This document shows positions 10,240 to 19,789 of a DNA stretch of 64,000 nucleotides, in pieces. The stretch spans positions 117,118,770 to 117,182,769 of the forward strand of contig CM076995.1 in assembly GCA_039090855.1 (NCBI GenBank), given 5' to 3'. The notes under the pieces were generated by a model that saw only the letters and a list, made by a program, of their open reading frames with translations, made no database searches and was not told the DNA's origin. The position numbers were made by a program, and so were the translations under genes. This DNA is from Macrothele yani (taxonomy: Eukaryota; Arthropoda; Arachnida; Araneae; Macrothelidae). Each line of letters begins with the position of its first letter. Positions within the stretch are counted from its first letter, which is position 1.

Positions 10240-10910
10240 GGTGGACGTCAAGTAATTTTGCTTCCAATACTTCTTGATTGATTGGTAGATTGGAGGTTTA
10301 ACGACCACCGTGAGCAACTCAATGGGCTATAAGCAGTCGCCCGTCCCTAATTTAGGGTCACTGGTTCCAGGGAAGGGAGAGAGCCAGTGCCGTAAGACAA
10401 ACACAACATCCATGCCTGACCGGGATTCGAACCCGGACCCCTTACGGACGAATGATCAGAGGCCAGCGCCTTAGACCACTGCGCCACCGGGGCGGCTTAA
10501 TACTTCCAATGGAAAAACATCTGTACACATGTTCTTCACAATTAATGCTTTCCCAAGAATGAAAATTTTAACATCGATTAAAATAGCTTCATTTTATAAC
10601 TTGGAATACTTAATACTTTCTAAACCATAACCGTAATTATGCAATCCAACATTTATTTGTCCACTGACGTCATCAAAGTACAGGTCGCGCCATCTTTTTT
10701 CTGGTTTCAACACCACCAAAGGAAACGTTATTGTTTTTTAATATAATTATGCTTATGTTTTAGAAAATGTTAACTATTCCAAGTTATAGTATGAAGTTAT
10801 TTTAATCGATGTTCAAATTTCCATCCTTGAGAACACACTAATTGTGAACGAAATGTGTACAAAAGGTTTTCCATTGGAAATATAGGAAGCAAAATTACTT
10901 GACGTCCATC
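10240..10910. mobile_element. Long-TIR MITE with TTAA target duplication
   Basis: The ends are GGTGGACGTCAAGTAATTTT (from 10240) and the inverted AAAATTACTTGACGTCCATC (to 10910), flanked by TTAA at 10236-10239 and 10911-10914. The inverted arms extend for roughly 190 bp once the inserted SINE (10274-10498) is set aside; TTAACATCGATTAAAATA and TATTTTAATCGATGTTCAAA mark the inner arms. A TTAA target points to a piggyBac-like or Kolobok-like source. No transposase is present. Confidence 0.8.
10274..10498 (-). mobile_element. tRNA-derived SINE (family 1), full length
   Basis: Minus-strand retroposon with a pol III promoter: A box GTGGCGCAGTGGTCTAAGGC and B box GGGTTCGAATCCC, followed by a body containing CTAAATTAGGGACGGGCGAC and GGTGGTCGTTAAACCTCC. 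The direct repeat AATACTTC (10266-10273 and 10499-10506) is the target duplication. It is nested in the left arm of the TTAA MITE. Confidence 0.93.
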
Positions 10911-10914
10911 TTAA

Positions 10915-11445
10915 TAGTGTGTGATAAGGGCGATTTAATGGATCCCGATCCTATGTCCTGAGCTTTGACTCCATTTGTACCATTTTCAATAGGGTTCCTC
11001 TCCAAGTGGTCCCCTACCACATACTAAGATTTCATCGAAATCGAACCATTTTTACGCACCTTATGACGCATAAGGGCAATGGAATGCTGCATCCCGCTCC
11101 TATGTCCTAACCTTTGACTCCACTTCACCCATTTTCAGTAGGGTTCGTCCCCTGTTGGTCCCCTACGACATACTAAAATTTCATCGAAATCGAACCTTAT
11201 TTACGCAAGTTATGACGCATAAGGGCAATTGAATGGATCCCGCTCTTATGGCGTGACCTTTGATCCCATTTCACCCATTTTCAATAGGGTTCGTCCCCTG
11301 GGAGTCCCCTACCACATACTAAAATTTCATCGAAATCGAACCATTTTTACGTGAGTTATTGTGCTGACAGACGGACGGACGCACAGACGAACGGAAAAAG
11401 CTGGAGCATATACGCTTCTTCAACCTACGGTTGGAAAAGCGTAAA
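10915..11445. repeat. ~146-bp tandem repeat, array 2
   Basis: Same unit as 9195-9840. TATGACGCATAAGGGCAAT recurs at about 11063 and 11209, with CATCGAAATCGAACC between units. The array ends with a GACGGACGGACGCACAGACG tail. The TTAA MITE lies between the two arrays, so it may have inserted into a single original array. Confidence 0.8.
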
Positions 11446-12680
11446 AAAAGATAAACTGAAATAACCAGAACCTGTGACAATAAATAACTTTTTGAATAAA
11501 CAGCTTTGGTGTTAATGAGAACTGGTCAGCTTTGTTATTGGCTGATGGTTGTCACGTGAGATATGAAATTGTTCTTCGTGGTTACTCAATCTCGTAACGC
11601 AAAGAAGTAGATCAATTTTGAACCAATTCATGATAGTGGCTCTCAGTTCCATTCGAAGAACTACAGTCACGATTTAAATTAAAAGATATTGGCGAACTTC
11701 GAAATACCCTACCATTTATTTAACTCCCTATTCTTATAATGGAATTTCAGTTTTTGCTTTAGCTTGCGGACTGATAACGGAGGAGGGTCTAGTGATTCCA
11801 CACGTCAGGTAATTATCATCCAAGAGAGTTCAGTAAAGATACCACGAGAGTTCACAAAACTGGAAAATATCTCGCCACGTTAGCTTTCCATTGCGCTGGG
11901 AAAGCAGCTTTGCGGTTCATTAGCATTCTAAAATGACGAGGAAGTTTCGCAGTTGAGTTAGAAACAACAACGAAGAAATGGGTAATAATTTGGTCCCTAC
12001 CAGGTTGTTACAGAGCAACCCGTCACGTCACTTAAGGATAGTTCTATTTATCTTTTCCTTCTCTTTTTCATCCACCATTTTTTTTTCTAATTTTTCAACG
12101 GGCTGTCTGTAATGATGGAGCTTCATCCGATTCATCACAAAAATATGACAGCAGTAGTAAAGAAAAAATGGTGTATTCAAATGCAGTCACGATATGTAAA
12201 CAGCCATAGACAATCGGGGGAAATGGAAATAACTGATCATTATTTAATGAGTTTCCGAGGAAAACAACCAGCCCAGGTTTCACTAAGTCACAACTGAGAG
12301 CGAGAAAAAAACAAGTCCTGAAACCAAAGGACACAAGTTAGAAATAAAACATGGAAACAATAAATTCTTAAGAAGAAACATTAGCAAAAGGGCGAGAAGA
12401 AGACAGACGTAAAGATACTGAAGTTGGGCAAAAAGACGTTGACATCATTGCAAAGAAAGATAATTGCAGATCTCGAGGATAAACAAATAGATTTAGTTTT
12501 TAAATAGGAGAAATTTGAAGTCATAAACATTAGGGTGATTCTAAAGTCATTGACATCCTGAAGAGTCGTCCTGTGCCAGGTAATATTCGGTGCGCATGAG
12601 TTATGTAGATAAGAACCAACGCATGACAGGAAAACTGGTATCGTATAGTTGGTATTAGTATAATATCATAAAGGCATATA
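11446..12680. other. No recognised feature
   Basis: About 1.2 kb of AT-rich sequence with no supported ORF, promoter or repeat. Confidence 0.5.
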
Positions 12681-12732
12681 CAGGGGTTGTACAGAATAAT
12701 GTGACCACCTAGGAAAAGAAGGCTTTACGTAC

Positions 12733-13786
12733 CTAATAGGGTGTGGGAACACCTTTGGCATTCAAACCCATCTGAATCCTCCTCGGAATGGACGCATACA
12801 AATCCTGGATGGTGGTTACTGAGATGTTACACCATTCTTCCCGCATAAACTGCTCCAGGTCCTTGAGAGAAGCAAGAGGAGGACAACGGGATCCTACTCT
12901 GTTTTTCAACACAGACCACAGTGGCTCGATGATGTTTGAGTCAGGTGATTAGGAAGGCCAAGGAAGGTGTGAAAGTTCGTCCTCATGTTCCTCAAACCAT
13001 GACTGGACATTCCGAGCTCTGTGAATTGGGGCGTTATCATTTTGATAGATGGCATCCCTGCAGGAAACAATGCCTGAACCATTGGATGGACTTGATCGGT
13101 CAAAATGGTTTCATACGCTCTGCCAGACAAACGTTCTTTCAAGGTTATCAGAGGATCTGCTGAAAACTACGATATGACCGCCCACAGCATGACAGAACCA
13201 CCACCATACTGCACTGTTGGGAGCATACAGCCTGAGTTGTACGCTTCTGACGATGTTCTCAACACGTCCTGCCGTGGGGAATGGTATGAATGTGGATTCA
13301 TCCGACCACATTACATGCTTCCATGCATTGGCAGTTCACGTTGTATGCTCCAGGCACCACTGCCGTCTGCGTTGTGCATTCAAAATCTCAGGTGACCCGG
13401 GTCACCTGAGATTTTGCAATAGCAGCTCTGCCATGAATATGTTGTGTAGGCCGTTCCCTGTGCACTGTTTCTTTTTTTTTTTTTTTTTTTTGATACTGGG
13501 GCCTGGAGATGCAGACTGGGCTCCGCCCTAATTTTCGGCGCCGTGATCTTATTACAAGTAACGATCCTCTTTAATGCTCTCCTGTCTCTATCAGTCAGGG
13601 TCGTTTTCCAGCCGCTCTTGAGTTTCGCAGACGAGGTTTTGCCACGAACACGGTATGCTGTCACGATGCTAGACACAGTAGCTCTCGATACCCTCACTAC
13701 ACTACATTGGCGACTGTTCTCACGGAGACACCAACCAGCTGGCTACCAACAATTAGCCATCTTTCGAAGTCCGTTAGGTCGCTCAT
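12733..13786 (-). pseudogene. Tc1-like transposase pseudogene
   Basis: The start is probably the ATG at 13786 (MSDLTDFERWLIVGSQ). The helix-turn-helix piece at about 13600-13697 reads MRVSRATVSSIVTAYRVRGK. WSDESTF (first Asp) is at 13290-13311. The frame at 12906-13142 contains DQVHPMVQALFPAG and later blocks, but the second Asp and the Glu region are corrupted. The C-terminus GVPTPY ends at the stop at 12733. Several frameshifts, a poly(A) expansion and an inverted duplication separate the parts. Confidence 0.85.
13381..13416. repeat. 36-bp perfect palindrome
   Basis: The sequence CAAAATCTCAGGTGACCC is followed directly by its exact reverse complement, centred on CCCGGG. It sits inside the Tc1 transposase pseudogene, so it arose by a local inverted duplication after insertion, or it marks a foldback event. 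Confidence 0.95.
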
Positions 13787-13969
13787 TTCGTCGTCACCCT
13801 GAAAGAAATTTTGCAACAAGACACTCTAAATGCGCTTAAACAGGGCGTTGAGGTTCTAAACAAAGCTATAACAACCAAAAAGTGATGGATACCTTAGTGA
13901 CGTACGTAGCTGCATTAAAAAGTCACGTCTCTGAGCGTAGTGTTCACATCATTCTGTCCAACCCTTGTA

Positions 13970-15190
13970 TATATACACATGAAAAAATTCAATATGACTC
14001 TCGATCAGTAAAATTCTTACTCCGTCAAACACAATTTTGGTTGCACACTTAAATTTCAAGGGATGGACAACCTATGAAAATACTAAGAGCCATGAAAGCA
14101 ATCCCCCTTGTATTTTCATAGGAGCCTTGTGGAACCAATCTTTCACGAATCCGCAGCTTCTGATAGATCAACAATGAGACAAAATCACAATAACTGCGCC
14201 CGATGCTACCGAAACAACTGCCAATGATTCAGAATGGCTATTCCAAGTGCATAATTCTTTGAGATTTCAATCTGAATATCAAAACTCAGCTCATCCTTTC
14301 ATTACGCTACATAATTTATAACGTTATTATTTTTTTAGTTTACGTGTAAATATATATTATTTTTATTTAATTCAGTTTCTATTTTGTTTTATTCATTCAT
14401 TAATTTGGCGTTATGGGGTCAACAACTCTTATTGTAGGATTAATCGCTCTGGAAAAAAGGAAGAACCAGAGCATTAAACAAAGCATTCATGTATTACATG
14501 GCACTCAAACTAAGACACAGAAAATGGGAAATTCTAATCAGTCAATCCTGAACGACAATCAGAAATAGAACTGATCACAGGTCACCGGTCAAACGAGTCA
14601 GGTGAAGGGATCTGACTCGAATTTGACCAGTTTCTACTGAAATTTTATGTTTCAAATGAATTGCATTTTACAAAGAGAGAAACACAAGTTCTATGCAAAC
14701 TTTCTTGAATAATTACTATTGCAGGCGCTTTCTTCCCAGGTTTCCATGAGGATGTAATATAAGGATCAACTGATCAAGTTACAAATCAATCCCCATTTTG
14801 CCAGCCAGCATGTTTTTTTCTTTAACCCAGCAGCAAAACGCAACACACTCAAACCCATGGACCGAGTCGGATCGGGCTTCATGTGCCGAATTGGCCTGTG
14901 TTACTAGTTGTGGCACATCTTGGATTTATAACGTTATTATTTTTTTAGTTTACGTAAATATCTATTATGTGTGCCCTATATATGGGCATGCTTTTTCGTC
15001 CGTTGAAAACCTTAGACGCTAAGGTTTTGAACCGTCGTGTGTTCTACATCATGCATTCACAAGCTAAATTTCATTTTCATTCAGAAAATCTTCAAAAAAA
15101 AAAAAAAAAAGAGCTTTACGAAGATAAGGGGAAATACTTCCAGAAAAAAAAATATGATTCGTTTTTTAATATCATTCCTATATCTAATTA
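13970..15190. other. No recognised gene; short duplicated block
   Basis: AT-rich. The block ATAACGTTATTATTTTTTTA followed by GTTTACGT occurs at about 14318 and again at 14929. No gene is supported. Confidence 0.5.
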
Positions 15191-15204
15191 CGTACATCTG
15201 ATAA

Positions 15205-15415
15205 GTTTTACGGATGTGAAAGTAATCGTTCCATATAACTTTCACATCCCTAAAACTGTTGGTTATCAGATCTAATTAGATACAAGTATAAGAACTTTAT
15301 TTAAAACCGAAAGTTATATGTGAAAGTTATATGGAACGATTACTTTCACATCCCTAAAACTGTTGGTTATCAGATCTAATTAGATACAAGTATAAGAACT
15401 TTGTTTAAAAACGGA
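15205..15415. repeat. Direct repeat with an inverted hairpin loop
   Basis: A block beginning TTTCACATCCCTAAAACTGT recurs at 15241 and 15345 and extends about 65 bp each time. Upstream of each is a hairpin with arms GATGTGAAAGT and ACTTTCACATC. The loop reads AATCGTTCCATAT in the first copy and is reversed (ATATGGAACGATT) in the second. Confidence 0.85.
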
Positions 15416-16850
15416 AGTTGTACTTTGATCCATACGCTGAATGAGAAAACCTCTGTTTGTATACAAAGCTTGGTTTTGACTACAACTGCTACTGAAAACT
15501 AATAATTAAATACGGATAGATAGATAGATAGATTGATAGAGCACAGCTTTAAAAAAAAAAAAAAAGCGGGCAAAATCCTAGGCCTTTTTTTAAAATTTCC
15601 TGGAAATTTTTATTAACTATGTGTGCGTGTTTCTAGGATTTTTTAAAAGATGGAGCCGCTTTTGTTCTAAAATAAATAGATAAATAAATAAGTAATGCTA
15701 AGGCATACTATTTTATATAACAGATTTTTTTAAAAATTAAAACGTGGAAAAACACAGGCACCCCTTTAAAAAAAATCCTAAATCTCACACTGGGCGAAGA
15801 AGATTAATTTATTGTTAAATGGCCCAATAATCTATTACTGAAACTTATTTATTTATGAATTTTTAAGTCGTTTTCGGAACGGAAGAACACACTTTCACAC
15901 ATACAATTTTTTAAAGGTAGCGCATCATTTCGGGCGATTCTCGCACGGATTTAGATGCCGTTGAACACCGGGAAATTTCGAAGCTTCACGATGGCCGTGG
16001 TGCAATTATTTGATTTTTTTCTTCTTCTTCTTCTTCTTCTTCTTCTTTTTTTTTTTTTTTTTGCTTTTCCTGTGCATTTTGAATGTAATACACTTCCCTC
16101 TTGAACGCATGCCATATGTCGTCTGTGATGGCATTCACCTTGAGGTGCCACTAGGTGACGCGAGACCTAGGATTTAAGTTCTTCTCTTTCTTGTTTTCTT
16201 TTTTCTCTAATTCATTCTTGTAAACCCCTTCGTAATTAAATGTGATAAACTAATTATTACTCAATATTTTGTAAATACAAAGGTGAAGAAAAGGTGAATA
16301 TATGAAGAATTACATGATGAGTGGTGTAGAAGTATAGCTGTTGAATACTGAAGAAGCCAAAAACTAAAAAAAAAAAAAAAAAAAGAAAAGCAGTAATGAA
16401 ATTCGACGTCCAATGCAATTACTTTGTAAAAAGGTCTCGCTACAGATATTTGCGCGGCAAAAGCAAAATGAATCAAAATAAAAGTGAAAATAAAAACAAA
16501 AACGAGAGATATATATAGTAGTCTATTAAGGTGTGAAAGACAGATAGGGGATGTCAATTAAATCGAACAAGTGAGAGATGTAACATACAACGATTAACAG
16601 CATCCAGAACATAAAAAATAGAAGAAGTAGATAGTGAACAAGTTTGTAGAATGAAATGGCATCTGACCAAAATAAAATCCAGAAAGAAGAAATTGGAAAT
16701 TTTTATCAGGAATTTTTATTTTTAATACCGTTGTCCTTTGACCATTTGTGAAGTTTAAGCAGTTATCAACATATTCTTAACAATAAATATATATTATACA
16801 CTTATATAGTAGTTTATTAGGTAAACTTGCACTCACATAAATGGCTCGCT
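15416..16850. other. AT-rich tract with microsatellites, no recognised gene
   Basis: Contains a GATA-type repeat (15517-15535), A runs near 15552 and 16365, and a CTT repeat running into a T run (16019-16062). ORFs here are low-complexity shadows. Confidence 0.6.
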
Positions 16851-17023
16851 ACAACACGTGAGGGAGGTGTAAGTCAGGCAGAACATCTCATCAAACATCA
16901 GTTAGTGTTCGGCTGTGTGTCGGAGTGGGCAAAACGAGTGATCTGAGCGACATTTAATGTGGTATGACAGTTGGTGCCAGGCGTACCATTCCAGCATCAG
17001 CAAAATGTCCAATCTCCTGGGCT

Positions 17024-17245
17024 TTTTTTTTTTTTTTGATTGGAGGTTTAACGACCACCGTGAGCAACTCAATGGACTATAAGCAGTCGCCCGTCCCTAA
17101 TTTAGGGTCACTGGTTCCAGGGAAGGGAGAGAGCCAGTGCCGTAAGACAAACACAACATCCATGCCTCACCGGGATTCGAACCCGGACCCCTTAGGACGA
17201 ATAATCATAGGCCAGCGCCTTAGACCACTGCGCCACCGGGGCGGC
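17024..17245 (-). mobile_element. tRNA-derived SINE (family 1), full length
   Basis: The minus-strand copy ends in a T run on the plus strand. CTCCTGGGCTT is duplicated on both sides (17014-17024 and 17246-17256). It is in inverted orientation to the SINE that begins 41 bp downstream. Confidence 0.93.
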
Positions 17246-17286
17246 CTCCTGGGCTTTACACTCACAACCTTGGCAAGGGTTTATAG

Positions 17287-17511
17287 CCGCCCCGGTGGCG
17301 CAGTGGTCTATAAGATGGCCTCTGATCATTCGTCCGAAGGGGTCCGTGTTCGAATCCCGGTGAGGCATGGATGTTGTGTTTGTCTTACGGCACTGGCTCT
17401 CTCCCTTCCCTGGAACCAGTGACCCTAAATTAGGGACGGGCGACTGCTTATAGCCCATTTAGTTGCTCGCGGTGGTCGTTAAACCTCCAATCAAAAAAAA
17501 AAAAAAAAAAA
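17287..17511 (+). mobile_element. tRNA-derived SINE (family 1), full length with poly(A)
   Basis: Starts CCGCCCCGGTGGCGCAGTGG (A-box region) and has the B box GTTCGAATCCC near 17350, the family 1 body and a poly(A) tail of about 19 bases. GGGTTTATAG is duplicated at 17277-17286 and 17512-17521. Confidence 0.95.
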
Positions 17512-18843
17512 GGGTTTATAGCGGATGGTGCGTCACGCACAAACGTTCCAGCAATCTGTTATCCTGTGGGCGAAAACAACTGGTAGATCAGAGGGGTCAA
17601 AAGAGACTTGAGAGAATCGTACAAGCGAACAAACGGGCCACATCTTGGCAACACTCGTGTGCCAACAGTAATCTGCGAACGAACCACGTATGACGTATGG
17701 GAACATGACGTGAATGGGTTACAACCGTCGACGATAATGTCGCTAGTGCACTGTGACCCCTCTTATACACCAGCCAGATTTGGAAACGGGTCAAAAATTT
17801 TACACCCGGACGTCACGTAATTGGACCCGACCCAGAACTGTAACTGACCCGGACAAATCTGCTCTGAATTATAATATATATATATATATACACACTACAT
17901 TGACAAAAGTCACCGGACACCTAGAACAGAAACACAACATAGCATTTATTGACATACATTAGTACGGTGTCGGTCCACCTTCGGCCTTAACGCATGCGTT
18001 GACCCTTCGAGACATGCTATCGACAAGGTTTTGGAACACAGCGATAGGTATGCGCTTCCATTCAGTACATAATGCTGCCGCTAACTGTTGCTTAGCATTA
18101 GGCCTTGGTTCCAAACTTCTTCTGCGGCGCTTTAATTCATCCCACAGGTGTTCTATGAGATTAACTTCAGGGCTCTGTGGTCGCCAGTCCACACACGACA
18201 CGGAATTATCATCGTCAAACCACGCCATAACAGTCCTTGCTTTATGGCTCGGTGCATTACCCTGCTGGTACAAACAAGGCTCGGTTCCATAGTATTGCCA
18301 CGGATTTGATAGGGTATAATTGTCCAGGATATCGAGGTAGACGTGCTGGTTAACAGGTTTGTCCATGATAACCAATGTGCCGGGACCATACCACGAAAAA
18401 CACCCCCACACGAGTACACTGCCAGCTAGAAACTTTATCACAGGAACAGTACATTGTGGTAAATAGCGTTTCCCCGGCTGCCGCCATACCCACACACGGC
18501 CATCAGACTGATGGATCGTTTATATGGATTCATCAGTCCATAGGACCCGTTTCCATTGATCTACGGTCCACGATAAATTTTCTTTACACCATGCTAAACG
18601 ACGAGTAGCATTCCGAGTAGAGATGAAAGGCTTATGAGCAGCCGCAGGATCACGGTAACCCATGGAATGAAGTTTTCTGCGAATGGTAACTGTACATACC
18701 GAGGTTCCAGCATTCTTACTCACCTGTACACTGAGGTCTTGTGCAGGAGTCCGCCGATTAGCTGTAACGACTCTCCTGAGGCTTCGACGTCCTCTATCAC
18801 TGATTTTCTATGGCCTGCCGGTACGTTTTACTGCTTTAGGCAC

Positions 18844-19007
18844 TATAACGACGTAAATTTCTCCGTCATTTTTGGTGCACGTCGGGGATCGAACCCGAGT
18901 CCACTTATTCCGGAACAAGTCGCTCTACCAACTGAGCTACGCAGACGGTCGTTCTGGCTGCTATCTGCCCTTATGTCGTGTGCGTCTTGCGGGGCAGGCA
19001 CGCCACA
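18844..19007 (-). repeat. 3' LTR of TRIM copy B (164 bp)
   Basis: On the minus strand it runs from TGTGGCGTGCCTGCC to CGTCGTTATA. It contains the 72-nt tRNA-like sequence at 18875-18946. It begins immediately after the polypurine tract. Confidence 0.82.
18875..18946 (-). promoter_or_regulatory. tRNA-like sequence (pol III A and B boxes) inside the LTR
   Basis: The 72 nt fold on paper as a cloverleaf. Acceptor GTCTGCG faces CGTGCAC (one mismatch and two G-T pairs). The D arm is GCTC/GAGC with AGTTGGTA in the loop, the anticodon stem is ACTTG/TAAGT with an 8-nt loop, and the T arm is TCGGG/CCCGA around TTCGATC. The A box is TAGCTCAGTTGGTAGAGC-like and the B box GGGTTCGATCC. The 8-nt anticodon loop makes it an unlikely functional tRNA; an internal pol III promoter is more plausible. 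The second LTR has the same sequence at 19302-19374. Confidence 0.75.
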
Positions 19008-19020
19008 TCTCCTCCCTCCT
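19008..19020 (-). other. Polypurine tract of TRIM copy B
   Basis: The minus strand reads AGGAGGGAGGAGA directly before the TG of the 3' LTR, the expected place for plus-strand priming in LTR retrotransposons. Confidence 0.75.
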
Positions 19021-19258
19021 GAAAGAGGGCCGGGGGCATGGCCCTCGGGTCAGCCGGGACCATGTATCGTTGTAGGCAGCCATCCGCTGAAGAACGTGCA
19101 CTTGAGATCTCCCAGTCAATCAGGTGTGTGGAATGAAACATCACACACATTTTATTTTTCGAAGCGGTGAAGTAGGGATTCTCTTATTTTTCTTGTTTCG
19201 CGGTGTGGAAAGAACATCACACCACTGCGATATCTTTAACGGCCGGGTCATCCGGGAA

Positions 19259-19270
19259 GTTCGGGCGTCA
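19259..19270 (-). other. Primer-binding site of TRIM copy B
   Basis: The minus strand reads TGACGCCCGAAC, one base after the 5' LTR end. It differs at one base from the perfect site in copy A (2480-2491). Confidence 0.75.
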
Positions 19271-19271
19271 T

Positions 19272-19413
19272 TATAACGAAGTAAATTTCTCCGTCATTTT
19301 TGATCCACGCCGGGGATCGAACCCGAGTCCACTTATTCCGGAACAAGTCGCTCTACCAACTGAGCTACGCAGACGTTCGTTTTCGCTGCTATCTGCGGGG
19401 CAGGCACGTCACA
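19272..19413 (-). repeat. 5' LTR of TRIM copy B (142 bp)
   Basis: Aligned to the 3' LTR it lacks about 22 bp upstream of the tRNA-like sequence (between CTGCTATCTG and CGGGGCAGGCAC on the plus strand). The tRNA-like part and the LTR ends are intact. Confidence 0.8.
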
Positions 19414-19789
19414 GCTCGCCATGTGTCTTCCACTTATTCAGTACATCAAAAACAGTTGACTATGCTTTAAACGCCTCTTGGTTTCTCTTATGGACTATCT
19501 GCTAATATAACACCCAACAATCTTTCCTTTCTCAAAGTCAGTTCTCTCCCTCCACGACATTTTCACTCAACCTCACAGTGCGATGTGATCGCGGTCAGTT
19601 GCAGGCTTGTTTTTATACCGTTTGCAGCTGTACCGCGCATTTTAATAACGCAGCGGATCCATTCAATTGCTTTTGAAGGAGTGTCTCGTGACTTTTGCCA
19701 ATATAGTGTATATATATATATATATATATACCTTGATGAGCCATTACATTATGACCACCCCCAGCCTGGAAATGAGCGCGCCTGGAGAC

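Larger units (their letters stand above)
12681..13967 (-). mobile_element. Tc1-like transposon, decayed
   Basis: The left end is CAGGGGTTGTACAGAATAAT. The right end on the minus strand is CAAGGGTTGGACAGAATGAT. Both are flanked by TA (12679-12680 and 13968-13969). The transposase inside is broken, and a 20-base T run (about 13471-13490) and a 36-bp palindrome interrupt it. Confidence 0.88.
16900..17760 (+). pseudogene. Tc1-like transposase N-terminal half, split by two SINEs
   Basis: GKTSDLSDI and then VGARRTIPASAK (16930-17000) match the start of Tc1-type transposases. The homology resumes between the SINEs (TTLARVYS) and after them with GWCVTHKRSSNLLSCGRKQLVDQ and RGQKRLERIVQANKRAT (17522-17650). 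The catalytic domain is absent; a different, minus-strand Tc1 follows. SINE insertions at 17024-17245 and 17287-17511 disrupt it, each with a clear target duplication, so the transposase predates both. Confidence 0.8.
18844..19413 (-). mobile_element. TRIM-like LTR element with tRNA gene-like LTRs, copy B (most complete)
   Basis: In minus-strand order: 5' LTR (19413 to 19272, carrying a 22-bp deletion), one base, primer-binding site TGACGCCCGAAC, internal region of about 240 bp without an ORF, polypurine tract AGGAGGGAGGAGA, 3' LTR (19007 to 18844). LTRs start TGTGGCG or TGTGACG and end TTATA, a non-canonical TG...TA terminus. The flanks are GCAC (18840-18843) and GCTC (19414-19417), a 4-bp target duplication with one mismatch. 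Removing the element plus one flank copy rejoins the Tc1 transposase in frame. The structure fits terminal-repeat retrotransposons in miniature, which depend on an autonomous partner. A SINE dimer is the main alternative, but it would not explain the primer site and polypurine tract. Confidence 0.82.
17959..19560 (-). pseudogene. Tc1-like transposase, disrupted by TRIM and missing a catalytic Asp
   Basis: The start is the ATG at 19560 (MSWRERTDFEKGKIVG). The N-terminal helix region runs to about 19415, then the TRIM intervenes. Homology resumes at 18837 with KAVKRTGRP and continues through RRLAWCKENLSWTVDQWKR with the first Asp in LWTDES (18520-18723). The frame 17959-18495 holds the remaining catalytic domain. 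The second Asp is replaced by Gly in YQQGNAPSHKA (codon at 18259-18261), while the Glu in LIEHLWDEL is kept. There are also stops near 18515 and 18800. Dead on several counts. Confidence 0.9.
17893..19708 (-). mobile_element. Tc1-like transposon interrupted by a TRIM
   Basis: The left inverted end is CACTACATTGACAAAAGTCA. The right end on the minus strand is CACTATATTGGCAAAAGTCA. Both sit next to TA microsatellites, with TA at 19709-19710. Subtracting the 570-bp TRIM at 18844-19413 leaves about 1.25 kb, normal for Tc1. Confidence 0.9.

Noticed and set aside
9195..11445. CRISPR array
   Set aside because: Units are long (about 146 bp), diverged and lack spacers; the sequence is eukaryotic.
15951..16151. 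Minus-strand ORF with a Lys/Arg run
   Set aside because: Produced by the CTT and T repeats.
18875..18946. A functional tRNA gene
   Set aside because: The anticodon loop has 8 nt and the acceptor has a mismatch; it occurs in both LTRs of a repeat, so it was called a pol III promoter-like part of the element.
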